DNA of 64,000 nucleotides from Alphaproteobacteria bacterium (GTDB taxonomy: Bacteria; Myxococcota_A; UBA796; GCA-2862545), in NCBI GenBank assembly GCA_020632955.1, contig JACKEO010000003.1, positions 62,001 to 126,000 on the forward strand, read 5' to 3'. Below, piece by piece: positions 47,531 to 56,600 of the stretch. Every line of letters begins with the position of its first letter. The first letter of the stretch is position 1. The notes beneath the pieces are model-generated. The model saw only the letters and a list, made by a program, of their open reading frames with translations. It made no database searches and was not told the origin of the DNA. Position numbers and translations under genes: made by a program.

Positions 47531-48181
47531 CGCCTTGACCGCCTTGCGGACCTTCACGAAGGCGCCCTTGGGGCCCGGCACACCACCGCGGACGAAGACC
47601 AGGCCGCGCTCGGCGTCGACCTTGACCACGTCGAGGTTCTGCACCGTGACCTGCTCGCCGCCCATGCGGCCCGGCATCTTCTTGCCCTTGAGCACCATGC
47701 CCGGGGTGAGGCGCGTGCCGATGGAGCCGCCGTGGCGGAAGAACTCGTGCGTGCCGTGCGTGCGGATGAAGCCCTTGAAGTTGTAGCGCTTCATGACGCC
47801 GGCGAAGCCGCGGCCCTTGGAGACGCCGGTGACGTCGACCTTGGTGCCGGTCTCGAAGACGTCGGCGGCGCCGACCTCCTGGCCGGGCTGGTACTGGCTG
47901 GCGACGTCGGCGGTGACGCGGACCTCGGAGACCCAGCGGGGCAGGCTCTCGCCCGTCTTCTTCGCGTGGGCCGTGAAGGCCTTGGAGACGCGGTGCGCCT
48001 TCTGGGTGCCGAAGCCGAGCTGCAGGGCGTCGTAGCCGTCGCTGCCCTCGGTGGACTTCACCTGCAGCACGCGGCAGGGCCCCACCTGGAGCACGGTGAC
48101 GGGGAGGACGTTGCCGTCCTCCTGGAAGAGCTGGGTCATGCCGAGCTTGGTGCCGAGCAGGCCCATCTGGGAGTTGGCCAT
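47522..48181 (-). CDS. rplC: Ribosomal protein L3, stand-alone gene
   Basis: Protein of 219 residues. MGLLGTKLGMTQLFQEDG is the L3 N-terminus, TGVSKGRGFAGVMKRYNFKG the long loop reaching the peptidyl-transferase centre, and KGKKMPGRMGGEQVTVQNLD the conserved C-terminal block. The loop has GSIGTRLTPG, where E. coli has the methylated Gln150 (IGQNQTPG). GGAGG lies 5 bases before the ATG at 48181. No rpsJ, rplD, rplW or other S10-operon gene is beside it: upstream is a barrel gene of the nfs/glt-like cluster, and downstream is acetoacetyl-CoA synthetase. Confidence 0.93.
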   Translation of the reverse strand: MANSQMGLLGTKLGMTQLFQEDGNVLPVTVLQVGPCRVLQVKSTEGSDGYDALQLGFGTQKAHRVSKAFTAHAKKTGESLPRWVSEVRVTADVASQYQPGQEVGAADVFETGTKVDVTGVSKGRGFAGVMKRYNFKGFIRTHGTHEFFRHGGSIGTRLTPGMVLKGKKMPGRMGGEQVTVQNLDVVKVDAERGLVFVRGGVPGPKGAFVKVRKAVKAQA

Positions 48182-48371
48182 GTGATCCTCCGCATTGGAC
48201 GCACGAGGCGTCGTACGGGGCGCCACCGGGGGCGCCGTGGGGGTGGGGGACCCGGAACGGGCCCATCGGGACGGCCACGAGGGCCGAGCCGGGCGCGAGT
48301 AACGCTGCCCTGGCGTGGGTGCCACGTCCGACGCCGGGCGTCGGTGCCGCGCGCGTGCGCGGGGGCCGCGC

Positions 48372-49133
48372 CTAGAAGGTGTACTTGAGGTAGCCCACCG
48401 TCGCGAGGCCGAAGTCGAAGCCGATCACGTAGATGAAGTCGACGTCGAGGCCCAGCGAGAAGTGCGAGAGCTTCGTGTAGTACTCGAGGGTGGGGCCGGC
48501 GTAGATCATCGCCATGGGGCCCTCGTGCACGGCCGGCGTGGCGCTGGCGGGCGCCGTCTGCAGGGCCGCGGCCCACGCCGTGAGCACGCGGCTCTCGTAG
48601 TAGTCGCGGGGGAGCAGCAGGGGGACGAAGGCGATGCCGCCACCAGCGCGCCCGCCGATGCCCAGGCGCCGCACCGGGTAGCCGGAGCCCTCGATGCCCG
48701 CGAAGCCCGCGTACACCTGGCTGTCGCCCTGGATGAGGACCTCGGGGGGGTAGCCGGCGACGCCGCCGTCCTCCGCGAAGAACTCGGCGCGGGTGAACTT
48801 CGCGTTGTGGATGGCGGTGTAGAAGCCCACCTCCCACGCGAGGCTGGCCTTGGCCTTGTCGATGACGTCCATGCCCAGCGTGAAGGCCATGGCCGTGCCG
48901 TTCTGCAGGACCTGGCTGCGGGGCCCGAGGAGGAAGGTGCCGCCGACGCTCGTCTTCAGGTAGACGCCACGCTCGATCTCGCGGACGACCGACTCCCGCA
49001 CGCTGCGCTTCGAGGCCTTCTTGGAGGTCCCCGGAGCGTCGGGATCGAGGTCCAGATCGTCCTGCGCAGACCCCACCAGGGGGACCAGGAGGAGCGAGAT
49101 GGACAGCGCCGCGCGCGCCAGGAACCGCTGCAT
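48372..49133 (-). CDS. Outer-membrane beta-barrel protein, NfsH/GltH-like (by position and type)
   Basis: Protein of 253 residues with a signal peptide (ALSISLLLVPLVGSAQ). A charged segment is followed by alternating strands ending YIVGFDFGLATVGYLKYTF, with a terminal aromatic Phe as in outer-membrane barrels. Aromatic girdle-like strands include GVYLKTSVGGTFLLG and AWEVGFYTAIHNAKF. It is the last of the eight collinear genes of the nfs/glt-like cluster, separated from the FHA/AgmX gene by a 314-base repeat-bearing gap. Assignment to NfsH/GltH rests on order and predicted topology. Confidence 0.7.
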   Translation of the reverse strand: MQRFLARAALSISLLLVPLVGSAQDDLDLDPDAPGTSKKASKRSVRESVVREIERGVYLKTSVGGTFLLGPRSQVLQNGTAMAFTLGMDVIDKAKASLAWEVGFYTAIHNAKFTRAEFFAEDGGVAGYPPEVLIQGDSQVYAGFAGIEGSGYPVRRLGIGGRAGGGIAFVPLLLPRDYYESRVLTAWAAALQTAPASATPAVHEGPMAMIYAGPTLEYYTKLSHFSLGLDVDFIYVIGFDFGLATVGYLKYTF

Positions 49134-49270
49134 GCCGAGCCTCAGAGAAAGTCGGGGTACGGACCCCGGGTGTCTAGCACGCACCCGCGAGGGGCCGGGG
49201 TCGAAAGAGTGTCCAGGCCCCGCCCACACGCGATCCCGTCCTGGACGGCGAGCCGCACGCCGACGCGACG

Positions 49271-49408
49271 CGCCGGTCCCGCCGCGCCCCCGCGCAAGCA
49301 AGCCCAGGCGGCAGCGCGCCGGTTCCGCCGTGCCACCCCGCAAGCAAGCCCAGGCGACGGCGCGCCGGTCCCGCCCAGCGCCACCCCCGCAAGCAAGCCC
49401 TAGGCGCA
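49271..49408. repeat. 46-bp tandem repeat, three copies, in a 314-base non-coding gap
   Basis: Units begin at 49271, 49317 and 49363. Each starts CGCCGGT and contains CGCAAGCAAGCCC about 20 bases later. The period of 46 is not a multiple of three and the frames are not conserved, so the array is non-coding. It occupies the gap (49134-49447) between the FHA/AgmX gene and the barrel gene. The rest of the gap is GC-rich and shows no recognisable promoter. The 14-base core GCCACCCCGCAAGC of unit 2 recurs at about 62022-62035. Confidence 0.75.
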
Positions 49409-49447
49409 GCGCGCAGCGCGCCCATCGGGCGCGCGAAGCACTCGGGT

Positions 49448-51523
49448 CTACCCGGGGCTGAAGATGAACGGGTACGACACGACCACGATGCCGCCGCCCT
49501 TCGGCTCGGGGAACTGCATCTTGTAGAAGCGGTCGACCACGCACTTGTCGACGGCGACGTTCTTCATCGTGCTCGTCTTCGCCGAGGCCTTCGACACGGT
49601 GCCGTCCTTGGCGATCGTGAAGCCGATGACCAGCTTGCCGTTCAGCGTGGGGTCCTTCTGGAGCTCGCGCTGGTAGCAGTAGCGGATCTGCGACATCTTC
49701 CGCTTGATGACGGCGTCGATGAGGGAGCGGTCGAGGGCGCCCAGGATGATGGGGTCGCCGGACACCGCGCTGATGCCGCCGGAGCCCTTGGCGCCGAAGC
49801 TGCCGCCGCCGGAGCCGAAGCCCGAGGAGCCGGAGCCGATGCCCTTGGTGCCGAGGCCGCCGAGGCCCTCGGCCGTGCCGCCGCCGCCCAGGCCGGAGCC
49901 GCGGGAGCCGAGGCCGCCCGCGCCGATCTGCACGCCCTTGGCGCCGATGAGGCCGCCGATGCCGCCGGTGAGGCTGGCGTCGAGACCGGAGCTGCCGAAG
50001 ACGCCGTCCATGCCGCCCGCATCGTTCAGGGCGCCGAGGACACCGGCGTTCTCCGCGATCTCGCGATCGCGCTCGGTCTGGGCAACCTCCTTCTTGTTGC
50101 CCTTCGCCTTCTCCATCTTGGCGTCCTTCTTGCCGACCTTGCCCTCTTCCTTCTTCGCCTTGGCGCCTTCGCCCGCGTCGGGGTTGGCGTCGGGCTTGTT
50201 GTCCTTCTTGTCCTTGTCGAGATCGGGCTTCTCGAGGAGGAGCTCGACGAAGCGATCGGGGACCTCGATCAGGTCGTTGCCCGGGGGCTTCGGCGAGAAG
50301 GCCATGAAGCCGCCGAACACCAGGCCGAGGAAGGCGCAGAAGAGGAAGACCGCGAGGAAGGGGTAGTCCACGCTGTCGGCCAGGGTGGTGACCACCTTGG
50401 CGCCCGGGTGCACGAGGTGGCACACGAAGGCCACGCCGCCCACGTCGATGAGCAGGCGCAGGTCCTCGGTGACCGGGACGTGGACGACGTTGCCGTCGCG
50501 GCGCGCCTTGCCGGCCTCGATGAGCTGATCGAGGGTGAAGCGCTCCTCGCCCACGTCGGCGAAGGCATCCCACTTCTCGTAGACGTGCGCCACGAAGGTC
50601 TTGCCCTCGGACGTCAGCAGCTTGAACTCCTCGCCGCTGGGGAGCTCCTCGTCCGACGCGTAGAAGTCGTCGCGCCAGTCGCTGCGGACGTCGGACCAGA
50701 TGGGCGGCGAGAGCCGCAGGGCCGCCTTGAGGGCGTCGGGGGCGGTGCGGGGCAGCCAGCCCAGCGGCACGCCGATGAGGCTCCACTGGAAGCCCACGGC
50801 GTCGCCGATGGTGACCTCGCCGCCCTGCTTGAAGTGCTTGGAGTCGAGGAGGACGTTCTCCCAGACCTGGCTGACCTCGAGGACCTTGGGTGCCTTGACG
50901 TCGATGCCCGCGGTGCCCGCGCCGCGGCCGGACCGCATCACGAGCTCCATGATGTCCTCGACGTGGCCGTCGTCCTCGCCGTCGACGAACGGCGCGGGGG
51001 CAGGGGCCTCGTCGGCGATCTCGCCGCCGGCCTCGTCCTCGCTGGCCGCGGCGACCTCCTCGTCGGCGGCGGCCTCCTCGACGATCTCGCCGGGCGCCTC
51101 GTCGTCGGCGGGCGCCTCGACGGCCTCGTCGTCGCCGAGCGCCTCGACCACCTCGGGCGGCACCTCGTCGCCGGGCCGGAAGTCGACCGTGGGCGTGGTG
51201 CCCTCGGACTCGTCGTAGCGGATCTGGACGCGCACCGGACCCAGCTCGAAGGTGTCGCCCGACGAGAGCGCGGCGTTCGAGATGGGCTCGCCGTTGTGGC
51301 GGGTGCCCGCGTCGGTGCCGAGGTCGAGGAGCTGGACCGTGCCGTCGTCCTCGACGTTGAGCACCGCGTGCAGATCGCCCAGGCCCTCCACGTCGATGCG
51401 GAGCACGGCGCCCTCGGAGCGGCCGATGCTGATCGACGGCTCGTCGACGAACGCCCGCTCCTCCAGCAGCTCGTCGCCGCGGAAGATCTTCAGGTGCAGG
51501 GTGGGGATCCGGCTGTCGGACAT
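49448..51523 (-). CDS. FHA-TM-AgmX/PglI (TonB-like) linker protein, NfsG/GltG-like
   Basis: Inner-membrane protein of 691 residues. A cytosolic FHA domain (about 9-103) has the phosphothreonine-binding G-R35-S36 and N77. An acidic linker (105-195) and a folded region (210-375) follow, then one membrane helix at about 387-409, a Lys/Asp-rich periplasmic stretch, a Gly-rich low-complexity segment (500-590) and a C-terminal AgmX/PglI (TonB-like) domain with C616 (IRYCYQREL) and C661. This matches GltG/NfsG of Myxococcus, in which the FHA side faces the cytoplasm and the TonB-like end reaches towards outer-membrane partners, carrying proton-driven force. It lies between the small NfsF-position gene and the barrel gene. 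Confidence 0.88.
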   Translation of the reverse strand: MSDSRIPTLHLKIFRGDELLEERAFVDEPSISIGRSEGAVLRIDVEGLGDLHAVLNVEDDGTVQLLDLGTDAGTRHNGEPISNAALSSGDTFELGPVRVQIRYDESEGTTPTVDFRPGDEVPPEVVEALGDDEAVEAPADDEAPGEIVEEAAADEEVAAASEDEAGGEIADEAPAPAPFVDGEDDGHVEDIMELVMRSGRGAGTAGIDVKAPKVLEVSQVWENVLLDSKHFKQGGEVTIGDAVGFQWSLIGVPLGWLPRTAPDALKAALRLSPPIWSDVRSDWRDDFYASDEELPSGEEFKLLTSEGKTFVAHVYEKWDAFADVGEERFTLDQLIEAGKARRDGNVVHVPVTEDLRLLIDVGGVAFVCHLVHPGAKVVTTLADSVDYPFLAVFLFCAFLGLVFGGFMAFSPKPPGNDLIEVPDRFVELLLEKPDLDKDKKDNKPDANPDAGEGAKAKKEEGKVGKKDAKMEKAKGNKKEVAQTERDREIAENAGVLGALNDAGGMDGVFGSSGLDASLTGGIGGLIGAKGVQIGAGGLGSRGSGLGGGGTAEGLGGLGTKGIGSGSSGFGSGGGSFGAKGSGGISAVSGDPIILGALDRSLIDAVIKRKMSQIRYCYQRELQKDPTLNGKLVIGFTIAKDGTVSKASAKTSTMKNVAVDKCVVDRFYKMQFPEPKGGGIVVVSYPFIFSPG

Positions 51524-51572
51524 GAGCGGGGCTCCAGGCGGGGTGGGGCAGGGACGAGCGGGTGAGCGGGGC

Positions 51573-51836
51573 TCACTTCACCTCGTCGATGCTCTGCTCC
51601 ATCTCGGCGTTGAAGTTCTCGCGGAAGCGGATGAGCGGGTTGAAGGCACTGCGCTTGACGTCCATCAGCAGGGCGCCGGAGGGCTTCACGAGCTCGCCGC
51701 TGACGTCGACGCCCTCGAAGTCGATCTCGGTGCGCTGCTTGTACTGGATCTTGCGGCCGGCATCGTCGATGTCGTCCTGGGCCAGGGCCGAGGTGGAGAC
51801 ACCGAGGGTGAGCAGGACGGAGATGACTCGGAGCAT
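51573..51836 (-). CDS. Small exported protein, NfsF/GltF position
   Basis: Protein of 87 residues. The signal peptide MLRVISVLLTLGVSTSALAQ is followed by a compact charged domain with YKQRTEIDFEGVDVSGEL and AFNPLIRFRENFNAEM. That last pattern looks conserved in small proteins encoded beside AgmX-type genes in myxobacteria. GGAGG lies 4 bases before the ATG at 51836. An upstream in-frame GTG at 51857 is rejected because it would place seven residues before the signal peptide. Equivalence to GltF/NfsF is by position only. Confidence 0.65.
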   Translation of the reverse strand: MLRVISVLLTLGVSTSALAQDDIDDAGRKIQYKQRTEIDFEGVDVSGELVKPSGALLMDVKRSAFNPLIRFRENFNAEMEQSIDEVK

Positions 51837-52018
51837 GGGGACCTCCACGTTGCGCACACGTCACGAGGCTCGCCGGACCTTCCACGGCGAGGACCCCTAT
51901 GTGCCACGTCCACGGGGATCGGGGGGGTCATTTCGCAGTCAACAGCACCGACAACGACGCCCTCCTCGCGGTTCCCGATCGGGTGTCGGGATGGTGTGAG
52001 GAGAGCGTGTGCCGGAGG

Positions 52019-53686
52019 TCACTCCGCCGGGGGGGGCTCCTCGGCAGGCGGCGCCTCGGCGGGGGCCGCAGCCTCCTCCGTGGCGGGGGCCTCCTCGGGC
52101 GCCGCAGCCTCCTCCGCGGGGGCCTCCTCGGCGGGGGCCGCGTCGTCGCCCTCGGCAGGGGCCGCGTCGTCGCCACCGGCCTCGGGGGCGGGTCCGCCGC
52201 CGCAGCCGTCGGCGATCGCGGTGTCGAGCATCGGCAGGTAGTACTCGTCGAGCATCGACTTCAGGTCGGCCGCCATGCTCGTGTCCTGCTCGCTGATCAC
52301 CATGGCCGCGGTCTCGACGGCCATGTCGAGCTCCATCGAGACCTCCTCGGGGAGGCAGGCGCGGTTGGCGTCGATGCGCGTCTGCAGGTCGGTGACCGTG
52401 GTCTCCATCTGCGTGAGCAGCTCCATGGCGCGCCGCTTGCGCTCCTCCTCGGCCTTCTTGCGCTCGGCCTCGAGGCGCTTGCGCTCCTCCTCGGCGGCCT
52501 TGGCGGCCTCGATGGCCTGGATGCGCTTGAACACCGGGTCGTTGGGACCCAGCTTGCCGACGCGGGCCTCCTTGTAGGCCTCCAGGATCTTCAGCGCCTT
52601 GGCGAAGTCCTTGGTGTACTTCTCGTGCAGCGTGGCGGCGTTGAAGAAGGGGTCGTCCTTGGACGGGTCCTCCTTCATGAGGGCGGTGTAGATCGCGTCG
52701 GCGCCGGCGTAGTCGCCCGTGCCGCGCAGCGCGACCGCCTTGCCCAGGCGGGCCAGGTAGCTGCTGGGCTGCGTGGCGAGCGCGGCCTCGAAGGTCTCCA
52801 GCGCCAGGGCGTAGTCGCCGGCGTTCACCGCGATCAGGCCCAGGTTGACGTTGGCCTCGTAGTGGTTGGCCGACAGCTTCCGGGCCGTCTGGAACCGCTC
52901 GATCGCGCCCGGCAGATCGTCGTTCTGCAGGAGCACGACGCCCATGTTGTTGTAGATGTTGGGGTCTGCGTCGTTCAGCGCCAGGGCCTTGTCGCCCATG
53001 ATCTGCGCCATGCCGAGGCCGCCCTGCTTCAGGTACATGCTGGACAGCGCGCGGTAGGCGACGTCGTCGTCGGGGTTGGCGCGGAGCAGGGCCTGGGCCT
53101 GCGCCACCGCGTCGTCGTACCGGCCGGCCTCGACCAGGGCCTCGAGGTACTCGCCGCGCACGTCGGCGTCGTCGGGGCGGGAGGAGAGGTAGGTGGAGAA
53201 GATCTCCGGGACCTCGGCCTGCTTGCCCTGGGCCGTGAGCACGCGCGCGTAGCTGTGCATCGCCTTGTCGAAGGACGGATCGAGGGCGAAGGCCTTGCCG
53301 TAGTGCATCGTGGCCAGATCGATGCGGCCGAGCTTCTCGGCCACCCAGCCGGCGTTGAACTGCGCGTTGCGGGTGTTGCCGAACTGCGCCGACTTCGCGA
53401 AGAAGTCGTAGGCGGCCTCGTGGTTCACCACGCCCTTGCGGTCGGGGACGAGCGACTCGATGCCCGCCTGGAAGAGCTTGGCGGGATCGTTGGCGTCCTC
53501 CTCGGACACCTCCGGCGCCTTGCCGCGCTTGGGCTTCTTGGCCGGCTTGGGCTTCTTGGCCTTCTTGGCCTTGCCCGCAGGGGCGTCGGGGGCATCGGGG
53601 GCGTCGGCGGAGGCCTCCCCTGGCACCGCGGTCAGGGCGAGCGAGGTGCAGAGCAGGAGCAGCGACGTGGCATGGGTCAGGCGCAT
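52019..53686 (-). CDS. Periplasmic TPR protein, NfsE/GltE-like
   Basis: Protein of 555 residues with a signal peptide (LLLLCTSLALTAVPGEASA), a Lys/Pro-rich linker and at least six tetratricopeptide repeats (about 70-370; e.g. YNNMGVVLLQNDDLPGAIER, EANVNLGLIAVNAGDYALAL). A charged coiled-coil follows (395-440, EEERKRLEAERKKAEEERKR), and a long Ala/Glu/Pro-rich tail. The repetitive DNA of the tail (52020-52200) explains local low complexity. The role is expected to be a periplasmic scaffold of the machine. Nine bases separate it from the NfsD-like gene. Confidence 0.8.
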   Translation of the reverse strand: MRLTHATSLLLLCTSLALTAVPGEASADAPDAPDAPAGKAKKAKKPKPAKKPKRGKAPEVSEEDANDPAKLFQAGIESLVPDRKGVVNHEAAYDFFAKSAQFGNTRNAQFNAGWVAEKLGRIDLATMHYGKAFALDPSFDKAMHSYARVLTAQGKQAEVPEIFSTYLSSRPDDADVRGEYLEALVEAGRYDDAVAQAQALLRANPDDDVAYRALSSMYLKQGGLGMAQIMGDKALALNDADPNIYNNMGVVLLQNDDLPGAIERFQTARKLSANHYEANVNLGLIAVNAGDYALALETFEAALATQPSSYLARLGKAVALRGTGDYAGADAIYTALMKEDPSKDDPFFNAATLHEKYTKDFAKALKILEAYKEARVGKLGPNDPVFKRIQAIEAAKAAEEERKRLEAERKKAEEERKRRAMELLTQMETTVTDLQTRIDANRACLPEEVSMELDMAVETAAMVISEQDTSMAADLKSMLDEYYLPMLDTAIADGCGGGPAPEAGGDDAAPAEGDDAAPAEEAPAEEAAAPEEAPATEEAAAPAEAPPAEEPPPAE

Positions 53687-53695
53687 CGGAGGCTC

Positions 53696-56600
53696 CTAGC
53701 GAAGGGAGGTCTCGACCTCGAAGGTCTTGACGCTGTCTGAGGTGAGGCCCGGCTCGGGGATGGTCTCGAAGAGGCCGGGGTAGTCGTCGGGACGGAGCTC
53801 ACCGAGGCGGCGCGTCGCGAAGGCTGCGTTGTCGTTGTAGAGGTTCAGCTCGTAGGACTTGTCGAGGGCCAGCTTGTAGGCCTCGACCGCCTTCTCGTTC
53901 TGCACGTAGGCGCGGTCCTGCAGCGTCATCGTGTAGATGTCGCACTGATCCTCGGTCAGGTAGAAGGGGCAGGGCGACGAGGTCAGCGTGCTGGCCATGT
54001 TCTCGTAGGCCTTGCCGAGCCCGACGAGGGCCGCCAGACCCCACTCGCCCGCACCCGTCTGGATGATGGCCGTGTAGGTGTCGGTGAGCTTCTTCAGCGC
54101 CTTGGCCTTCGCCTCGAGGCTGGCCTTGAAGGCCTTGTCCTCCTGGCGCTGGTTCTTCGTGCCCGCGCCCTTGATCTTCAGCTCGGCGTAGGCCTCGGCC
54201 TCGGGCTGGGCCAGCTCCACCATCATCTCGGCGACGAACTCGGTGTGGGCGCCCGGCTCGAGCCCCTTCTTCACCTGGGAGGCGTAGAGGTCGACCGTGG
54301 ACTTGTAGAGCTTGCGGGCGTCGCTGGTCTTGCCCTGGCCCAGGAGCGCGCGGCCCTGGTGCAGGCGGGCGAAGTAGGCGAGCTCCGGCGGCGCGTCCTT
54401 CACGTCCTTGGCGTAGAAGGCCTCGAAGCGGGTGGCGGCGTTCGCGAGGTCGTCGTGGTCCTCGTAGATGCGACCCACCGTGAGGCGCACGTCGGGCACG
54501 CGCTCGTCGGCCGGGAAGGACTTCACGAAGGTGTCGTAGCGGCCGATGGCGGCCTGCCAGTCGCCGAGCGCGTTGCTGAAGACCGCCGCGGAGTAGAGCG
54601 CGTCGGCCGCCTGCGCGTCGAGATCGGCCTTGGCGTCGTCGGCCGTCTTCTCGCGCTCCTTCGGGTACAGCGAGAAGAGCAGATCGTAGTACTTCACCGC
54701 GTTGGCGAAGTCGGCGAGGCGCTCGTAGTCGAAGCCGAGGTTGGCCACCTGGCTGTAGTAGAAGCGCGTCTTGCCGGCGAACTTGGGGTCTTCCACCAGG
54801 ATGTGGCGGACCTCCATCGCGTCGGCCACCCGGTTGACCTTGTAGTAGTAGGCGGCCGCGTTGTTGAGTGCGACGTCCACCTTCTCGAAGTCCGGGAACT
54901 CCTTGTAGAAGGCGACGAAGGCGTCGGCGGTGGCGGCGAAGTCCTGCTTGGCCTCGTGGTTCTTCTCGATGACCGTGAAGCTGGCCCCCGAGTAGATGTC
55001 GTACATCTCCTTCTTGAAGCTCTTCCCGCCGAGCTTCTCCTGCTCGTAGAAGACCTTCGAGGTGTCGCGGAGCGCCACCCACTCCTCGCGGATGAGGAGG
55101 GCGTCGAGGATCAGGTTGGCGGAGAACTCCGCGTTCTTCGACGTGGGCCACCGGCTGATGACGGAGCGGAACTGCTCGGCCGCCTCGGTGAAGTGGAAGC
55201 GGTTGTAGAGGAGGAAGGCCGACTTGTAGGTGGCTTCCTCGACCTTGGCGTCGCCCGGGTACAGGTCGGCATAGCGCTTGCAGGCCGCGATGAGCTTCTG
55301 CTCCCACTCGGTGAGCGGCACGGGCTGCACGTTCTTGTCGATGCCCTTGTTCTCCTTGATCTTCAGCTCGGCGCCGCCCTCCTTCTTCACCATCTCCTCG
55401 GCGGCGAAGATCGCCGACTCGGCGCAGAAGCGGCTGTGCTCCCCGTTGGGGTTCATGTCGACGACGGTCATGTACTCGCGGAAGGCCTCGTCGAAGCGGC
55501 CCAGCATGTACAGCATCTCGCCGAAGTCGTAGTGCACGTTGTAGGCGTTGCCGTGCTTCGTGTAGTCCTCGAGGTAGACGTAGTAGGCGTCGACCGCGGC
55601 GGTGAAGGCCTCGTTGGCGCGGGGGTGCCGCGACTTCTTGAGCTCGCGCGCCTCCTTGTTGAAGTCGGTGGCCGTGCGGCGCAGCGCCTTCTCGATGGTC
55701 TCGTCGGCCGTGGTCTGGGCCTTGGGATCGGAGGCGTTGGCGCGCCACCAGGCGCTGGACCGGCCGTAGTCGTTCCGCAGGCGGCGGATCTCGTCGAGCA
55801 CGCGGTCGCGCTGGCCCATGCGGCGGTAGGCCGCGATGATCTCCTCCTGGTGCGCCGGGTTCTCCGGCGAGGAGGGGGCCTCGGCGATCAGGCGCCGGTA
55901 GGTCTCGATGGACTGCTCGAACTTGCCCTGCTCGAAGTAGAGCCCGGCGAGGCGCTTGAGCATGACCGGGATGAGGTCCTTGCGGCCCAGGCCCGTGAAG
56001 TAGGCGTAGGCCTCGTCGAGCTCGCCGGCGTCCGCGAAGAAGCGCACCAGATCCTTGAGCGCCTCCTCCTCCAGCTTGATGCCGCCCTGGCCCGCGGTGT
56101 CGGTGGCCGTGGAGTAGGCCACGACCGCCTTCATCGTGTCGATGGCCTCTCCGTAGGACTCCACGTTGTAGTAGGACCACGCCAGCTTGTACATCGCGTA
56201 CGGGTAGCGGGGGCTGTCCTTGTAGGCGGCGGCGCGCTTGTAGGCCTGGAGCGCGGCGAAGGCCTCGTTGTTGTCGAAGTAGTACTCGCCGATGAGCACG
56301 TAGGCGTCGGCGACGAAGTTCGACTGCGGGTAGAGCTTCACCAGCTTCTTGAAGCTCTCGAGGGCCTTGTCCTTGTTGCGCATCTCCTGGTGCGTCATGC
56401 CCAGGTAGAAGGTGGCGCGGTCGGCGCCCTGGTAGCGGGGGTAGCCGCGGAGGATGGCCTCGTACAGCTTGATGGCCTTGCCGTACCAGCTGAAGGACTC
56501 CCGGTTGTCGGGGGCCATCTTGTCGCAGGCGTCGGCGTTCTCGGACGTGTTGAAGCACTCGTCGTACGCCTTCTGGAAGCCCTCCATCTCGGCGAAGTAG

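Noticed and set aside
49142..49425. Small minus-strand frames over the 46-bp repeat
   Set aside because: The repeat period is not a multiple of three, so the frames shift between units and encode unrelated peptides.
51937..51942. TTGACT-like -35 upstream of the small NfsF-position gene
   Set aside because: No acceptable -10 at 16-18 bases; an internal promoter cannot be supported.
52020..52200. Short repeats resembling a CRISPR-like or tandem array
   Set aside because: They encode the Ala/Glu/Pro-rich tail of the NfsE-like protein; units are irregular and no spacers are present.
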